From the NCBI RefSeq assembly GCF_014873705.1, contig NZ_JADBDS010000006.1:1-64000 (forward strand): 64,000 bases of DNA. Reading direction: 5' to 3'. Within the stretch, counting starts at the first letter, position 1. Every line of letters begins with the position of its first letter. The position numbers and the translations under genes were made by a program. Source of the DNA: Mycobacterium sp. OAS707. GTDB taxonomy: Bacteria > Actinomycetota > Actinomycetes > Mycobacteriales > Mycobacteriaceae. Shown here one piece after another: positions 36,230-44,961 of the stretch. The notes under the pieces were generated by a model, which saw only the letters and a list, made by a program, of their open reading frames with translations, had not been told where the DNA came from and did no database searches.

Positions 36230-39200
36230 AGGTTGGTCGCGGACTGGGCTTCCTCCTCGGCGATGATGGCTTGGTTCTCCTCGATGATCTGCTCGATCAC
36301 GGCCACGGCCAGCTTCGGAGTCCAATCCAGGTGGTACACACCGAGAGTCGACGAATTGTCGTCGGCGCTGCCGGTGTCTTTGATGGTGTCGATGAACGCG
36401 GGTCCGGCGTACGACAAATTGCGCCATGTCCGCAGGAAGTCGGCGATGTAGTCGGCCTGGTTCTGCTCCGAGACGTAGTCGGAGGGCTGGCCGTACTCGG
36501 TGGCCCAGATCTGCTTGGCGCCGTCCCCGTACTCGACCATGATCGCGTGCATCGCTTCGACCTGATTGATCGGCGCACTCGCATAGGGGCTGGGCGTCGA
36601 GAACAGTTTGGAATACAGGTACGGGTGGTAGGCGACTGCGTCGAAATACCCTTGTGCCCCAGCGTCGTACATCTCCTGAAGGTAGGTGACCGGGTCGATG
36701 GTCAGCGTGCCGAAGGAGATCACCGAGCCGAGGCCGGCGGCGATGACGACCGCGTTCGGGTCCGCGGCCTTGATCACCGGATAGGCCGCCTTCAGCAGTG
36801 CCGTATACGCCGCGGCATCGGGCGCAGGCGACCAGAACTGGTAACCGTTCGGCTCGTTCCAGATCTCGTAGGCACCGATCTTCCCCTTGTACCGCGTGGC
36901 GAGCGCGCCCATGAACGAGGCGAACTCGGCCGGATCGGCGGGCGCGGCGGACAACGGCGCCCCGCCGGAGACGCCGGCCCACGTCGGCGTCGAATCCACC
37001 ACACCGAGAATCGTCATATCGTGTGCGACAGCGGAATTCACCATCCGGTCGATGGCCGTCCAGTTGTAGGTGTTGTTGGTCGCCTCGACGCCCGCCCACG
37101 GGATCAGCATGCGCACGCTGGTGACGCCGTCCGCCTTCAACAGGTCGAACGCCTTGTCGGTGTCGGCCTGCGAATAGAAGTACATCTCTTGGACGTTCAT
37201 CGCGACGGTGGTGCCGCGCTGATCGATCGACGAAGCCGACGAATCCGGCGGTGCCACGGTCACGGTCACGGTCGTCTGGACGGTGTTGCCCGCGTTGTCG
37301 GTGATGTTCACCGTGAACGAATCGGTGTCCGCGTCTGTGGTCGCCGCCGCGAGATACCGGGCCGCAACGTCGGGGGTGTAACTGAACTTGCCTGTCGTCG
37401 CATTCAGGGCCACGCTGCCCAGATTCGGTCCTGTCTTGACGGTGTAGCTCAGGGCGCCGCCCTCGGGGTCGGTTGCAGACACGGTGCCGTCCACCTCACC
37501 GATTGCCACCGTCGGGTTGTTCACCGACGTCTGCACGTTGGTGGGCGCCTGGTTGACGGTGCTGTACGGAGTCACCGGCAGCGAGAACGCGACCGTCGTC
37601 GTGCCACCGTAGCCATCGGAGATGGTGAAGGTGACCGGATCGACCTTGGCCGAGTCCGGGGCGGTCGCGGCCGACGCGGCCAGGCGCGCCGCGGCCGTCG
37701 GCGTGTAGCTGAAGGTGCCGTCGGAGTTGATGGTCAGCGCTCCCTTGCCGGGCGCCGAGGAGGTGACGGTCAATGCGTCGCCGTCGGTGTCTACCGCGGT
37801 GACCTTTCCGGTGACCGTGCCCGTGGTGGTGTTGGTGCTGGTGACGGCGGCCGACCCGCTGGTGGGTGCGGCGTTGGCGCCGGGGATCGACACTGTGACC
37901 GTCACGGTCGCGGTGCCGCCGTGGCCGTCATCGGCGGTGATGGTGAACGTGTCGGTCTTGTCGGCCGCGGTCGCCCCGACCTTGGCCGCTGCGTGCCGCG
38001 CCGCGGCGGTGGGCGTATAGGTGTAGATGCTGCCCGAGAACGTTACGGTGCCCTTGGCAGGCGTGCTCGACGTGTACGTCAGCTTGTCCCCGTCGGCGTC
38101 GCTGCCGACCGCCTGGCCCTTCGACTGGCCGGTCGTGCTGCTCGCGATCGGGGTGGTGGACCGAACCGTCGGGACGGTGTTGGTCGGCGAGATGTTGATC
38201 GTCACGGTCGCGGTCGTCGTCCCTTGTCGGCCGTCGGACACGGTGACCGTGAAGGTGTCGGTGGTCAGCGACGTGGTCGCGCCGGTGGTGGCCGCGGCGT
38301 GGCGTGCCGTGGCGGTCGGCGTGTAGGTGAACGTGCCGTCGGCGTTGAGGACCAGCGAGCCCTTCGTGGGCGCACCTGCGACGGTGTAGGTCAGCGAGTC
38401 TCCGTTCGGGTCGCTGCCGTTGATCGCTCCCGACACCGCACCCGTCGTGGGATCTGCACTGCCAACCGTCGGCGCCGCCACCGGAGGTTGGTTGACGGTG
38501 CCGCCGCCCGCAACGGCGGTCAATGACACCACGCGGACTCGATTGAGGTCGTAATCGGTCAGGACGAATTTCGTCCCGTCCGGGCTCATCGCGAGGCCGG
38601 GCAGTTGCGACATTGTTGTTGTCACCGAGCGCGTCGACAGCGTGGAAAGCGTTGCGCCCGTTGCCGAATTGAGCGTGGTGATCTTGCCTTTGGTGTCTGC
38701 GACGATCAGTGTGCTGCCGTCGTTGCTGACGGTGACGCCCGAGAGCACACCGCTGACCGCGAAACTGCCGACTGTGGCCTTTGTCGTGGTGTTGACGACG
38801 GTAACCGTGCTGTTGGTTCCGTTGTTGGTGGTGATGTACAGCCGCGAGTTGTCCGGACTGACAACGGCACCCGTCGCCGTACCGCTCAGGTTTGTCCATG
38901 CCGTTGCCGACGAGGACGACAAGGCGAACGCGGACAGCCCGGTCGAACCGTCAGCCATGACGCTCAGCACATAGATCTTGGTCTTGTCGGGGCTGACCGT
39001 GATCTCGGTAGGATGCGAGCCCGAAGGCAACGTGACGGCCGCGCCGGACACCGCATTGGTGGTCGTGCTGATCTTGGTCACGGTACCGGCGTCGTAGTTG
39101 GCGACGTACAACACGCTGCCACTCGAATTGATCGCCATCGCAGTGGGTTTGGCCACGGCGATGGTGGTCACCACCGTGTTGGTCGTGGTATTAACCACGG

Positions 39201-40458
39201 TCACCGTGTTGCCGTCGGTGCTCGACACGTAGAGCCGAGTGCCGTCGGGTTTCACCACCAGGCCGTCCGGTGTCGCGCCGACGTTGATGGTGCCGACGAC
39301 GGTGTTGGTCGTCGTGTCGATCACGGTCACGGTGCCGGTGCTCTTGTTGGTGACGTAGGCCCGGTTGTTGGTGGTGGCGACCGCGCCGCCACCGGTTACG
39401 GTCAGGTCGCCGGTCTTGGTGATGGCGGCTGCGCCGACCGGAATGTTGATCACGGAGGCCACGGCATTGGTCCCGTCGGACACCGTGACTGTCATCGCGA
39501 TGGTGTCGTCGGCGGTGGTCAGTCCCGCGCTTATCCGCTGGGCCGTTGTCGGGGTGTACGTGAAATTCCCTGTCGCACTGTCTAATGACAGAGTGCCCGA
39601 ACTCGGCGCACTGCTCACGGTGTACGACAGCGGCTGGCCCTCGGGATCGGTCGCTCCCAGCTGACCGGTGACCGTGCCCGTCGTGGGATCTGGCGTGCCG
39701 AACGTCGGTGACACCGTGGGCGGTTGATTCGTCGCAGCAGCCGCCACGACGGCGGACGTCGTCGTCGCGCTCAACGTCGTCGTGGTTGTCTCTTCGGTTT
39801 CGCCTATCTGTCGTCGCGCCGCGGCCAGGAACACCCATGCCAATGGTGACTCCGATACACCGCCGGACACTGCTCCGAGGAACGACGACACCAGATTGCG
39901 CACGACGGCGGCGACCGGGGACGCAACCGTCTTCTGCACGGACTCCTGGCGTGTGGTCGTCGTCGCCGGGGACGTCGTCGCGGCGGCGGTGGTGACGACG
40001 GCCACCGAATCCTGTTGGACAGCAGCAGAAGTAGCGGTCGACGCTGGCGCCTTGGACTCCGCGTCCTTCGCGGGCTTCACCCTGCGGTTGTCGACGTGCG
40101 TGGTGGCGCCGCTGGTTTCACGAGTGGTCTTGCGTGCAGTCGGCGGCTTCTTCTTTTTCACGCTCTGTTCGGCGGTGTCGGACTTATGTGCTTCACCTTC
40201 ACCGGTGCTCGACGCGGTGGTGGTCTTGGCGGTCGATGTGGATTCGGCTGTTTTCGAATCAGTTTCGGCGTTCGACGGTTGATCCGCCGTCGCCGCACTG
40301 GAATCCGACGTTGCGGTCGAGGTGTCGGACTCGGTCGGCGTTGCCCACGCCGATCCCGCAGGCGCCGCGATGGCGGTCCCGATGCCTAGCGCGACAGCCA
40401 ACGCTCCGACGCGTCCGATGTATCTACTGTGCCCCGCCCTGCTGCATGCCATGGCCAC
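36226..40458 (-). CDS. Giant exported VCBS/beta-propeller/GH-A glycosidase-like protein 2
   Basis: 1410 residues with the same domain order as protein 1. Leader RYIGRVGALAVALGIG ends near AWA-TP; low-complexity stalk with a basic patch (KKKKPPTARK); ESPLAWVFLAAARRQIG helix; one VCBS-like domain; propeller at about 346-648; four VCBS-like domains to about 1075; GH-A domain from about 1077 with Glu1202 in WNEPN and Glu1321 in WATEYGQP. The propeller and GH-A domains match protein 1 closely, the stalk hardly at all. The ATG at 40458 or the one at 40452 may be used; a GGGGCGG site precedes them. The 3' end overlaps the convergent amidohydrolase gene by 4 nt. Confidence 0.85.
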   Translation of the reverse strand: MAMACSRAGHSRYIGRVGALAVALGIGTAIAAPAGSAWATPTESDTSTATSDSSAATADQPSNAETDSKTAESTSTAKTTTASSTGEGEAHKSDTAEQSVKKKKPPTARKTTRETSGATTHVDNRRVKPAKDAESKAPASTATSAAVQQDSVAVVTTAAATTSPATTTTRQESVQKTVASPVAAVVRNLVSSFLGAVSGGVSESPLAWVFLAAARRQIGETEETTTTTLSATTTSAVVAAAATNQPPTVSPTFGTPDPTTGTVTGQLGATDPEGQPLSYTVSSAPSSGTLSLDSATGNFTYTPTTAQRISAGLTTADDTIAMTVTVSDGTNAVASVINIPVGAAAITKTGDLTVTGGGAVATTNNRAYVTNKSTGTVTVIDTTTNTVVGTINVGATPDGLVVKPDGTRLYVSSTDGNTVTVVNTTTNTVVTTIAVAKPTAMAINSSGSVLYVANYDAGTVTKISTTTNAVSGAAVTLPSGSHPTEITVSPDKTKIYVLSVMADGSTGLSAFALSSSSATAWTNLSGTATGAVVSPDNSRLYITTNNGTNSTVTVVNTTTKATVGSFAVSGVLSGVTVSNDGSTLIVADTKGKITTLNSATGATLSTLSTRSVTTTMSQLPGLAMSPDGTKFVLTDYDLNRVRVVSLTAVAGGGTVNQPPVAAPTVGSADPTTGAVSGAINGSDPNGDSLTYTVAGAPTKGSLVLNADGTFTYTPTATARHAAATTGATTSLTTDTFTVTVSDGRQGTTTATVTINISPTNTVPTVRSTTPIASSTTGQSKGQAVGSDADGDKLTYTSSTPAKGTVTFSGSIYTYTPTAAARHAAAKVGATAADKTDTFTITADDGHGGTATVTVTVSIPGANAAPTSGSAAVTSTNTTTGTVTGKVTAVDTDGDALTVTSSAPGKGALTINSDGTFSYTPTAAARLAASAATAPDSAKVDPVTFTISDGYGGTTTVAFSLPVTPYSTVNQAPTNVQTSVNNPTVAIGEVDGTVSATDPEGGALSYTVKTGPNLGSVALNATTGKFSYTPDVAARYLAAATTDADTDSFTVNITDNAGNTVQTTVTVTVAPPDSSASSIDQRGTTVAMNVQEMYFYSQADTDKAFDLLKADGVTSVRMLIPWAGVEATNNTYNWTAIDRMVNSAVAHDMTILGVVDSTPTWAGVSGGAPLSAAPADPAEFASFMGALATRYKGKIGAYEIWNEPNGYQFWSPAPDAAAYTALLKAAYPVIKAADPNAVVIAAGLGSVISFGTLTIDPVTYLQEMYDAGAQGYFDAVAYHPYLYSKLFSTPSPYASAPINQVEAMHAIMVEYGDGAKQIWATEYGQPSDYVSEQNQADYIADFLRTWRNLSYAGPAFIDTIKDTGSADDNSSTLGVYHLDWTPKLAVAVIEQIIEENQAIIAEEEAQSATNL

Positions 40459-40979
40459 CGCCCCTTTTCGTCGCTAGTCGTCAGGACGCGAGTCCGCTAC
40501 ACGGCAAACTACTGTTTGCTGCGCAAGCTATTCGGTTCGGGCAAAGCTGTGCGTAACGGCTCGATGAATCCTGACAGTAATCTCTCAAAATTCAACGAAA
40601 CCGTCAACACTCCAGCTCAAAGCTATGAAATTGCTGTGGGGCCCGTGCGCGAGCGAACGCGCCGTGGAATGCTGATTCCCGACGCCGCACGCAGGCTAAA
40701 TTTGCTGTACCCACTAACGTACCGTGTTTGCTGGATTTGCTGAGCAACACGATTAGTCGAGTTGAGACGCAACGTAATCGATGGGCCCGCTGTCGCGGCG
40801 CCGTCTGTCAGCAAGCTCGGTGACGACGGCGTTGGCAGGGGATTCTCAACGACATCAGAGGTTCGCACAGCGTGGTCAGGCCGTCACAGCACTCCTCAAG
40901 CGCACATTGTTCGCGTTCCCAACCAATCGACTTAGCGTCGAGATGCATTGCACCACTGGGTAATGAAGGGAGTAGATCC
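40459..40979. other. Intergenic region upstream of giant gene 2 and the Trp-repeat gene
   Basis: About 520 nt, noticeably A/T-rich for this genome. It carries promoters for two divergent genes. A small inverted repeat, GCAAAC-TACT-GTTTGC (40504-40519), lies 46-61 nt before the giant gene 2 start and may be a regulator site. No convincing coding sequence or RNA gene is visible. Confidence 0.45.
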
Positions 40980-41354
40980 GTGTTGAGAAGACCATCGCTA
41001 CATGCGCTTGCGGTGGCGGCAGCAGGAGTGTCGATCGCAGCCACCCTGGTCGCACCTGGCGTCGCATCAGCGGCAGTTCCCGTTGCAGCAGCGGGCGGCT
41101 TCGCGACCGACTGGGGACCGTACGGGCCGGGTCGACCACACCCGGGCGACTGGCATCACCCGGAATGGGGCCCGGGCTGGAACGACGGCTACCCAGCACC
41201 CGGTTGGGTGCCGCCGATCGGCTGGGCGCCACCTCCGGACTGGACCCCACCTGCAGGCTGGTATCCACCGCCAGGCTGGGCACCGCCGCCAAGCTGGGTC
41301 GGGCCTTGTGCCGGACCACTTTTCGACCTGTTGCACCCCCTGCGCTGTGCATAG
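40980..41354 (+). CDS. Secreted Pro/Trp-rich protein with hexapeptide repeats
   Basis: 124 residues, unknown function. Residues 1-31 form a signal peptide (VLRRPSLHALAVAAAG...VASA). The mature part is rich in Gly, Pro, Trp and Asp/His. Between residues 75 and 106 tryptophans fall exactly every six residues (76, 82, 88, 94, 100, 106) in a unit of the type GW-x-PP-x. Two cysteines (110 and 123) may form a disulphide. The GTG at 40980 has AAGGGAG 8 nt upstream. The stop is followed 6 nt later by a strong hairpin. It may bind cell-wall glycan or act as an aromatic spacer; that is inference. Confidence 0.8.
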   Translation: MLRRPSLHALAVAAAGVSIAATLVAPGVASAAVPVAAAGGFATDWGPYGPGRPHPGDWHHPEWGPGWNDGYPAPGWVPPIGWAPPPDWTPPAGWYPPPGWAPPPSWVGPCAGPLFDLLHPLRCA

Positions 41355-41360
41355 CCTCCG

Positions 41361-41394
41361 CCCTGAGCCTGCCTCGTTGGGGGCAGGCTCAGGG
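41361..41394 (+). terminator. Terminator hairpin after the Trp-repeat gene
   Basis: A perfect 13-bp stem, CCCTGAGCCTGCC (41361-41373) with its complement (41382-41394), and an 8-nt loop begins 6 nt past the stop codon. There is no T-tract, as is usual for mycobacterial intrinsic terminators. Confidence 0.75.
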
Positions 41395-41637
41395 GTGGAC
41401 TGCAGAATTCCGATGATCGCGCAGCAGTTTGGAAGTTCGTCGCTAACGACTGCTTACTTTGCCACCGTGCACGGGCGGTGTGCCGACAGCAAGGTCTCTA
41501 CCCGTTGGCTGCCCCCGAAGGACATTGCCCGCGTTGACTCCGGCGATAATTGACGCCGCCGCCCGAAGTCGAAATCGGCTTGGTCGCAGCGACATTCGGC
41601 ATTTCTACGCCTATTGTGAGCGGGTCGACACCTAGGA

Positions 41638-42081
41638 GTGATCTTGAACTTGAGGCTCATCGTGGCTGGAGCAACTGTCGGAAGCGCGATGAGCTTGAGC
41701 GCACTGCTCCACGGCGCCGGTATCGCGGGCGCTGATCCGGCCGGTCCGGAACTAGCCACCGAACAGACCGCGGCGTCCGATCCCGCCAACCACGAAGGCG
41801 AGAGCCAGCGCGACGAACAACAGGCCGAACCCATCCACGACAACGGGCTGCCGTGGCCGCTGAACAACTTGGATCTGCCTCCGGCACCGTTCGACGTTCC
41901 GCCTCCGCCGCCGATCGACATTCCGTCGCCGGTGCAGGTTACGGTCCCGGTCGGGGTATCGCTCGGTCTGCCCGCGATCCCGCTGGGGCTCCCGCTGCCG
42001 CCTCCGCCGCAGCTGCCGCCCCCGCCCGAGGTGCCGCTGCCGCCCGCGCCGTCGATTCCGTTGCCGCCGCCGCCGTTCTGA
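41638..42081 (+). CDS. Small secreted proline-rich protein
   Basis: 147 residues of unknown function. A signal peptide (about residues 1-32, LRLIVAGATVGSAMSLSALL, ending GIAGA-DP) is followed by an acidic Glu/Gln-rich segment and then a Pro/Val/Leu C-terminal half with runs of four or five prolines, ending PPPPF. Start ambiguous: GTG 41638 or TTG 41644, the latter 5 nt after AGGAG. Many mycobacterial exported proteins have this composition. The stop lies 3 nt from the end of the convergent aldo/keto reductase gene. Confidence 0.7.
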   Translation: MILNLRLIVAGATVGSAMSLSALLHGAGIAGADPAGPELATEQTAASDPANHEGESQRDEQQAEPIHDNGLPWPLNNLDLPPAPFDVPPPPPIDIPSPVQVTVPVGVSLGLPAIPLGLPLPPPPQLPPPPEVPLPPAPSIPLPPPPF

Positions 42082-42084
42082 CGG

Positions 42085-43167
42085 TCAGTAGCGCATATCG
42101 CTTGCGAGGAGGGGCGGATACACGGTGGAAGGTTCACCGTCGACCGTTGTCCCCGCGAACTGCAGCATGGACCGGATCGTCCCGTTTACTTCTGCCGGAT
42201 AGTTGAGTGTCGGCGCCGAGACGGCGTCGAGCGCACGAAGGTGCTCGGCAGTCAGTGTCACGTCGAGCGCGGCGAGATTGCTCTCAAGGTGGTGCAACCG
42301 GCGGGCTCCGACGATCGGCACCACGGTCTGCGACCGTGAAAGAAGCCACGCTAAAGCTACTGCGGCTGAAGGTGTTTCGAGGGCGTCGGCAATCGCGCTG
42401 ACGGTGTCGATCACGTCGAACTCTTCGTCGGTTGGCCCACCGACGAAGGCGGCGCGCGCCGAGTCGACCACGTCGGCACCCCGCCGATACTTGCCCGACA
42501 GGAAGCCGTTTTTCAGCGGGCTCCACGGAACCAGCGCCATGCCTTGTTGTTGGGCCAGCGGCGCGATCTCACCCTCGACTGTGCGGGCCAGCAGCGAATA
42601 TTCGACCTGCAGGGCGATGAGAGAAGTCCAACCCCGCAGCATCACGGTGGTTTGCGCTTGCGCAGTCACCCATGCCGGCGTGTTGGAGAACCCGATGTAG
42701 CGGATCTTGCCTGCCCGCACCAAGTCGTCGAGAGTACGCATCGTCTCCTCGATCGGCGTGTGCCGGTCCCAGTTGTGCAACCAATACAGGTCCACGTAGT
42801 CGGTGTTGAGGCGGCGCAATGACTCATGCAACTGGGCGATGATCGAGCCGCGGCCCGCCCCGCCACCGTTCGGGTCGCCGGGAAACATGTTGCCGAAGAA
42901 CTTCGATGCGACGACGACGTGCTCGCGCCGACCCGGATGCGCCGCGAACCAGTCGCCAAGGATCTTTTCCGAGTGGCCATTGGTATAGAAGTTCGCGGTG
43001 TCGATGAAGTTTCCGCCGCGATCGAGGTAGGTCTCCAGGATCTTCTCGGACTCCTCGACACTGGTGCCGGCGGCGCCAGGATCCTCGCCGAAGGTCATCG
43101 CGCCGAGTGCAAACGGGCTGACGCGCAACCCAGACCGGCCGAGGGTGACGTAGTGATCGAGTGGCAT
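42085..43167 (-). CDS. Aldo/keto reductase
   Basis: 360-residue NADPH-dependent (beta/alpha)8-barrel oxidoreductase. The catalytic tetrad is visible: Asp56 and Tyr61 (DTANFY), Lys89 (VVASKF) and His131 (YWLHNWD). The C-terminal cofactor region IVGARRLHHLESNL is typical. The ATG at 43167 has AGGAG 8 nt upstream; a longer in-frame start at 43206 lacks family support. The divergent AraC gene with a palindrome between them is its likely regulator. The substrate is unknown. Confidence 0.93.
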   Translation of the reverse strand: MPLDHYVTLGRSGLRVSPFALGAMTFGEDPGAAGTSVEESEKILETYLDRGGNFIDTANFYTNGHSEKILGDWFAAHPGRREHVVVASKFFGNMFPGDPNGGGAGRGSIIAQLHESLRRLNTDYVDLYWLHNWDRHTPIEETMRTLDDLVRAGKIRYIGFSNTPAWVTAQAQTTVMLRGWTSLIALQVEYSLLARTVEGEIAPLAQQQGMALVPWSPLKNGFLSGKYRRGADVVDSARAAFVGGPTDEEFDVIDTVSAIADALETPSAAVALAWLLSRSQTVVPIVGARRLHHLESNLAALDVTLTAEHLRALDAVSAPTLNYPAEVNGTIRSMLQFAGTTVDGEPSTVYPPLLASDMRY

Positions 43168-43241
43168 GATCGTGCTCCTGATTGTTGAAATGGACGCATC
43201 GATCACATCGCAGACCCCCAGCTTGACGGTAGGCCAATAGT

Positions 43242-43255
43242 TGCAAGGCCTTGCA
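43242..43255. promoter_or_regulatory. Candidate AraC operator between the reductase and AraC genes
   Basis: TGCAAGGCCTTGCA is a perfect 14-bp palindrome in the 160-nt divergent intergenic region. A third half-site, TGCAAG, follows at 43285-43290. Placement and symmetry fit a regulator controlling both genes. Confidence 0.55.
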
Positions 43256-43327
43256 CAATCCTATTTGACTTGCCCGGATCGTGTTGCAAGCCGATTGGTC
43301 CGCATGATTGGGTGAGGTGTGTCCGAC

Positions 43328-44227
43328 ATGCGCCTGGTCGAGATCCGCGACCGCATCGCGGCCCATGCCCGGCCGGACATGACGACGCCAATCGACGGGC
43401 TGCTGCTGTCAAAGACGCGGATCACCGTTGCGGCACCGGAGTATTCGCTCACCGAGCCGCTGCTGGTCATCATGGCGCAGGGCGGCAAGCAGCTGCTTCT
43501 CGGCGACCAAATGCACGAATACCGTGCAGGTGATTGCCTTGTCGTGACGGCGAACCTTCCGGTTACCGGCCACTGGATCGACACCGAGGACAGCGGCCAC
43601 GCATTGGGAATGGCTCTGGTCCTGCGGCCGGCCGCCATCGCCGCGTTGCTGCTGCAAGCGGCGCCCAGCCGGTGGCCGCGCGGCGGCCCAACCGCGCCCG
43701 CGATCGCGACGGGCAAGGCGGACGCTGAACTGCTCGACGCCGCGGCGCGGATGCTGCGGTTGCTCGATCAACCCGCGGACGCGCCAGTGCTCGCGCCCCT
43801 GATAGCCCAAGAGATCCTCTGGCGGGTGCTCGGCGGGCCGCTGGGAGGCACCGTTCGCCAAATCGGCCTGGCCGACAGCGACCTGTCACATGTCAGCCGC
43901 GCGATCGGCTGGATCCGCGACAACTACGCGGAGCCAATGCGAGTCGATAACCTCGCTCGCCTGTCCGGGATGAGCGTCTCGGCGTTTCATCGGCACTTTC
44001 GTGCGGTAACAGCCATGAGCCCCTTGCAATTTCAAAAACGCATCCGTCTGCAGCAAGCGCGTTCATTACTGCTCGCGCACCCAGGAGACATCGCAGGAGT
44101 CGGGCATCGCGTCGGCTACGACAGTCCCTCACAGTTCAATCGCGAGTATCGGCGCCTCTTCGGCGCACCGCCAGGGCAGGACGCAGATCGCTTACGGGTC
44201 GAGAGGCCGATGGCCGCATCCCTGTGA
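43328..44227 (+). CDS. AraC family transcriptional regulator
   Basis: 299 residues from ATG 43328 (an in-frame GTG lies 9 nt upstream). The N-terminal domain (about 1-180) belongs to the cupin-like AraC_N type (LLLSKTRITVAAPEYSLTEP). The C-terminal two helix-turn-helix units are clear: VDNLARLSGMSVSAFHRHFRA as core LSGMSVSAFHRHF and ARSLLLAHPGDIAGVGHRVGYDSPSQFNREYRR with GYDSPSQFNREY diagnostic. It diverges from the aldo/keto reductase gene and probably controls it. Regulators of this subtype often sit next to oxidoreductases. Confidence 0.92.
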   Translation: MRLVEIRDRIAAHARPDMTTPIDGLLLSKTRITVAAPEYSLTEPLLVIMAQGGKQLLLGDQMHEYRAGDCLVVTANLPVTGHWIDTEDSGHALGMALVLRPAAIAALLLQAAPSRWPRGGPTAPAIATGKADAELLDAAARMLRLLDQPADAPVLAPLIAQEILWRVLGGPLGGTVRQIGLADSDLSHVSRAIGWIRDNYAEPMRVDNLARLSGMSVSAFHRHFRAVTAMSPLQFQKRIRLQQARSLLLAHPGDIAGVGHRVGYDSPSQFNREYRRLFGAPPGQDADRLRVERPMAASL

Positions 44228-44502
44228 ATGTGAAACCAGGCTCCCGCCTCCCCCGCGCGGGGCCCGGTCCCACAACAACCAGTTTGGCTAACAGCGGGCT
44301 CCAAGGAATCAGGTGTTTCCCTACTTCAACACGCAAAGGGCACTACAGGGGTTATCAAAGTGGCCCGGGCGGCGCAGTAGCGCGGCGTTATGTCACACCA
44401 GCCCCACAAACACCTTCAGTAAGAGTCGGCCAGCAGCATCCGTACGGCGGCCTCTGCGGCCGATCGTCCGGCGAGCTTGCCATGCGCGTGTGACACCGCT
44501 GA

Positions 44503-44508
44503 TACCTT
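44503..44508 (+). promoter_or_regulatory. SRPBCC gene -10 box, leaderless type
   Basis: TACCTT lies 6 nt before the GTG at 44515. No ribosome binding site is present, so transcription probably begins at the start codon. Confidence 0.5.
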
Positions 44509-44514
44509 CGGCCC

Positions 44515-44961
44515 GTGCACGCCAAGTTCGAATTCGACTTCGTGACCACCGCGACCCCCGAACAGGTCATCGAACTGATGACCGACTTCTCGGCCCGCCG
44601 GATCGACCGCTGGCCTGCGTCGTCGGCGAAGGCGTTCGAGGTGTATCGCCTCGGTGAGACCGACGCCGATATCCGTGAGGGGCAGGACTTCCCGAAGGTG
44701 TGGGCGACATGGCACTACGACTGGTCGACTCCCGGATCGGTCACATTGACGATCATCGACAGCGACTCGCTCCAGCCGGGCGGATACATGAAGTTGGCCG
44801 CGACACCCCGAACCGGGGGCGGCAGCGCAGTGCACGGCGAGTGGGAGCAGACCTCGAAGAGCCTGACCTCCGCGATCGGGGTGACCATGATGCGGTTCGT
44901 CGGCCCACGGATCTTGTCGTCGTACTACAAGAAGGTCTACGACGGACTATCGAGTGCGTAG
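44515..44961 (+). CDS. SRPBCC (START-like, polyketide cyclase/dehydrase) family protein
   Basis: 148 residues with the helix-grip pattern of small ligand-binding proteins: N-terminal strand AKFEFDFVTTATPEQVIELM cited by core VTTATPEQVIELMTDF, central beta strands (VTLTIIDSDSL, GEWEQTSKS) and a C-terminal amphipathic helix (RILSSYYKKVYDGL). Such proteins bind lipids or hydrophobic metabolites or act as cyclases. The start is GTG. The 3' end overlaps the convergent LysR gene by 15 nt. No functional partner is visible. Confidence 0.78.
   Translation: MHAKFEFDFVTTATPEQVIELMTDFSARRIDRWPASSAKAFEVYRLGETDADIREGQDFPKVWATWHYDWSTPGSVTLTIIDSDSLQPGGYMKLAATPRTGGGSAVHGEWEQTSKSLTSAIGVTMMRFVGPRILSSYYKKVYDGLSSA

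Noticed and set aside
36271..38526. Open frame of about 750 codons antisense to giant gene 2
   Set aside because: Lies entirely within a well-supported gene; translation is low-complexity Arg/Gly/Val typical of a mirror frame of Thr/Asp-rich repeats.
44251..44262. CCCCGCGCGGGG palindrome after the AraC gene
   Set aside because: Short self-complementary GC run with no loop or T-tract; expected by chance in this genome.
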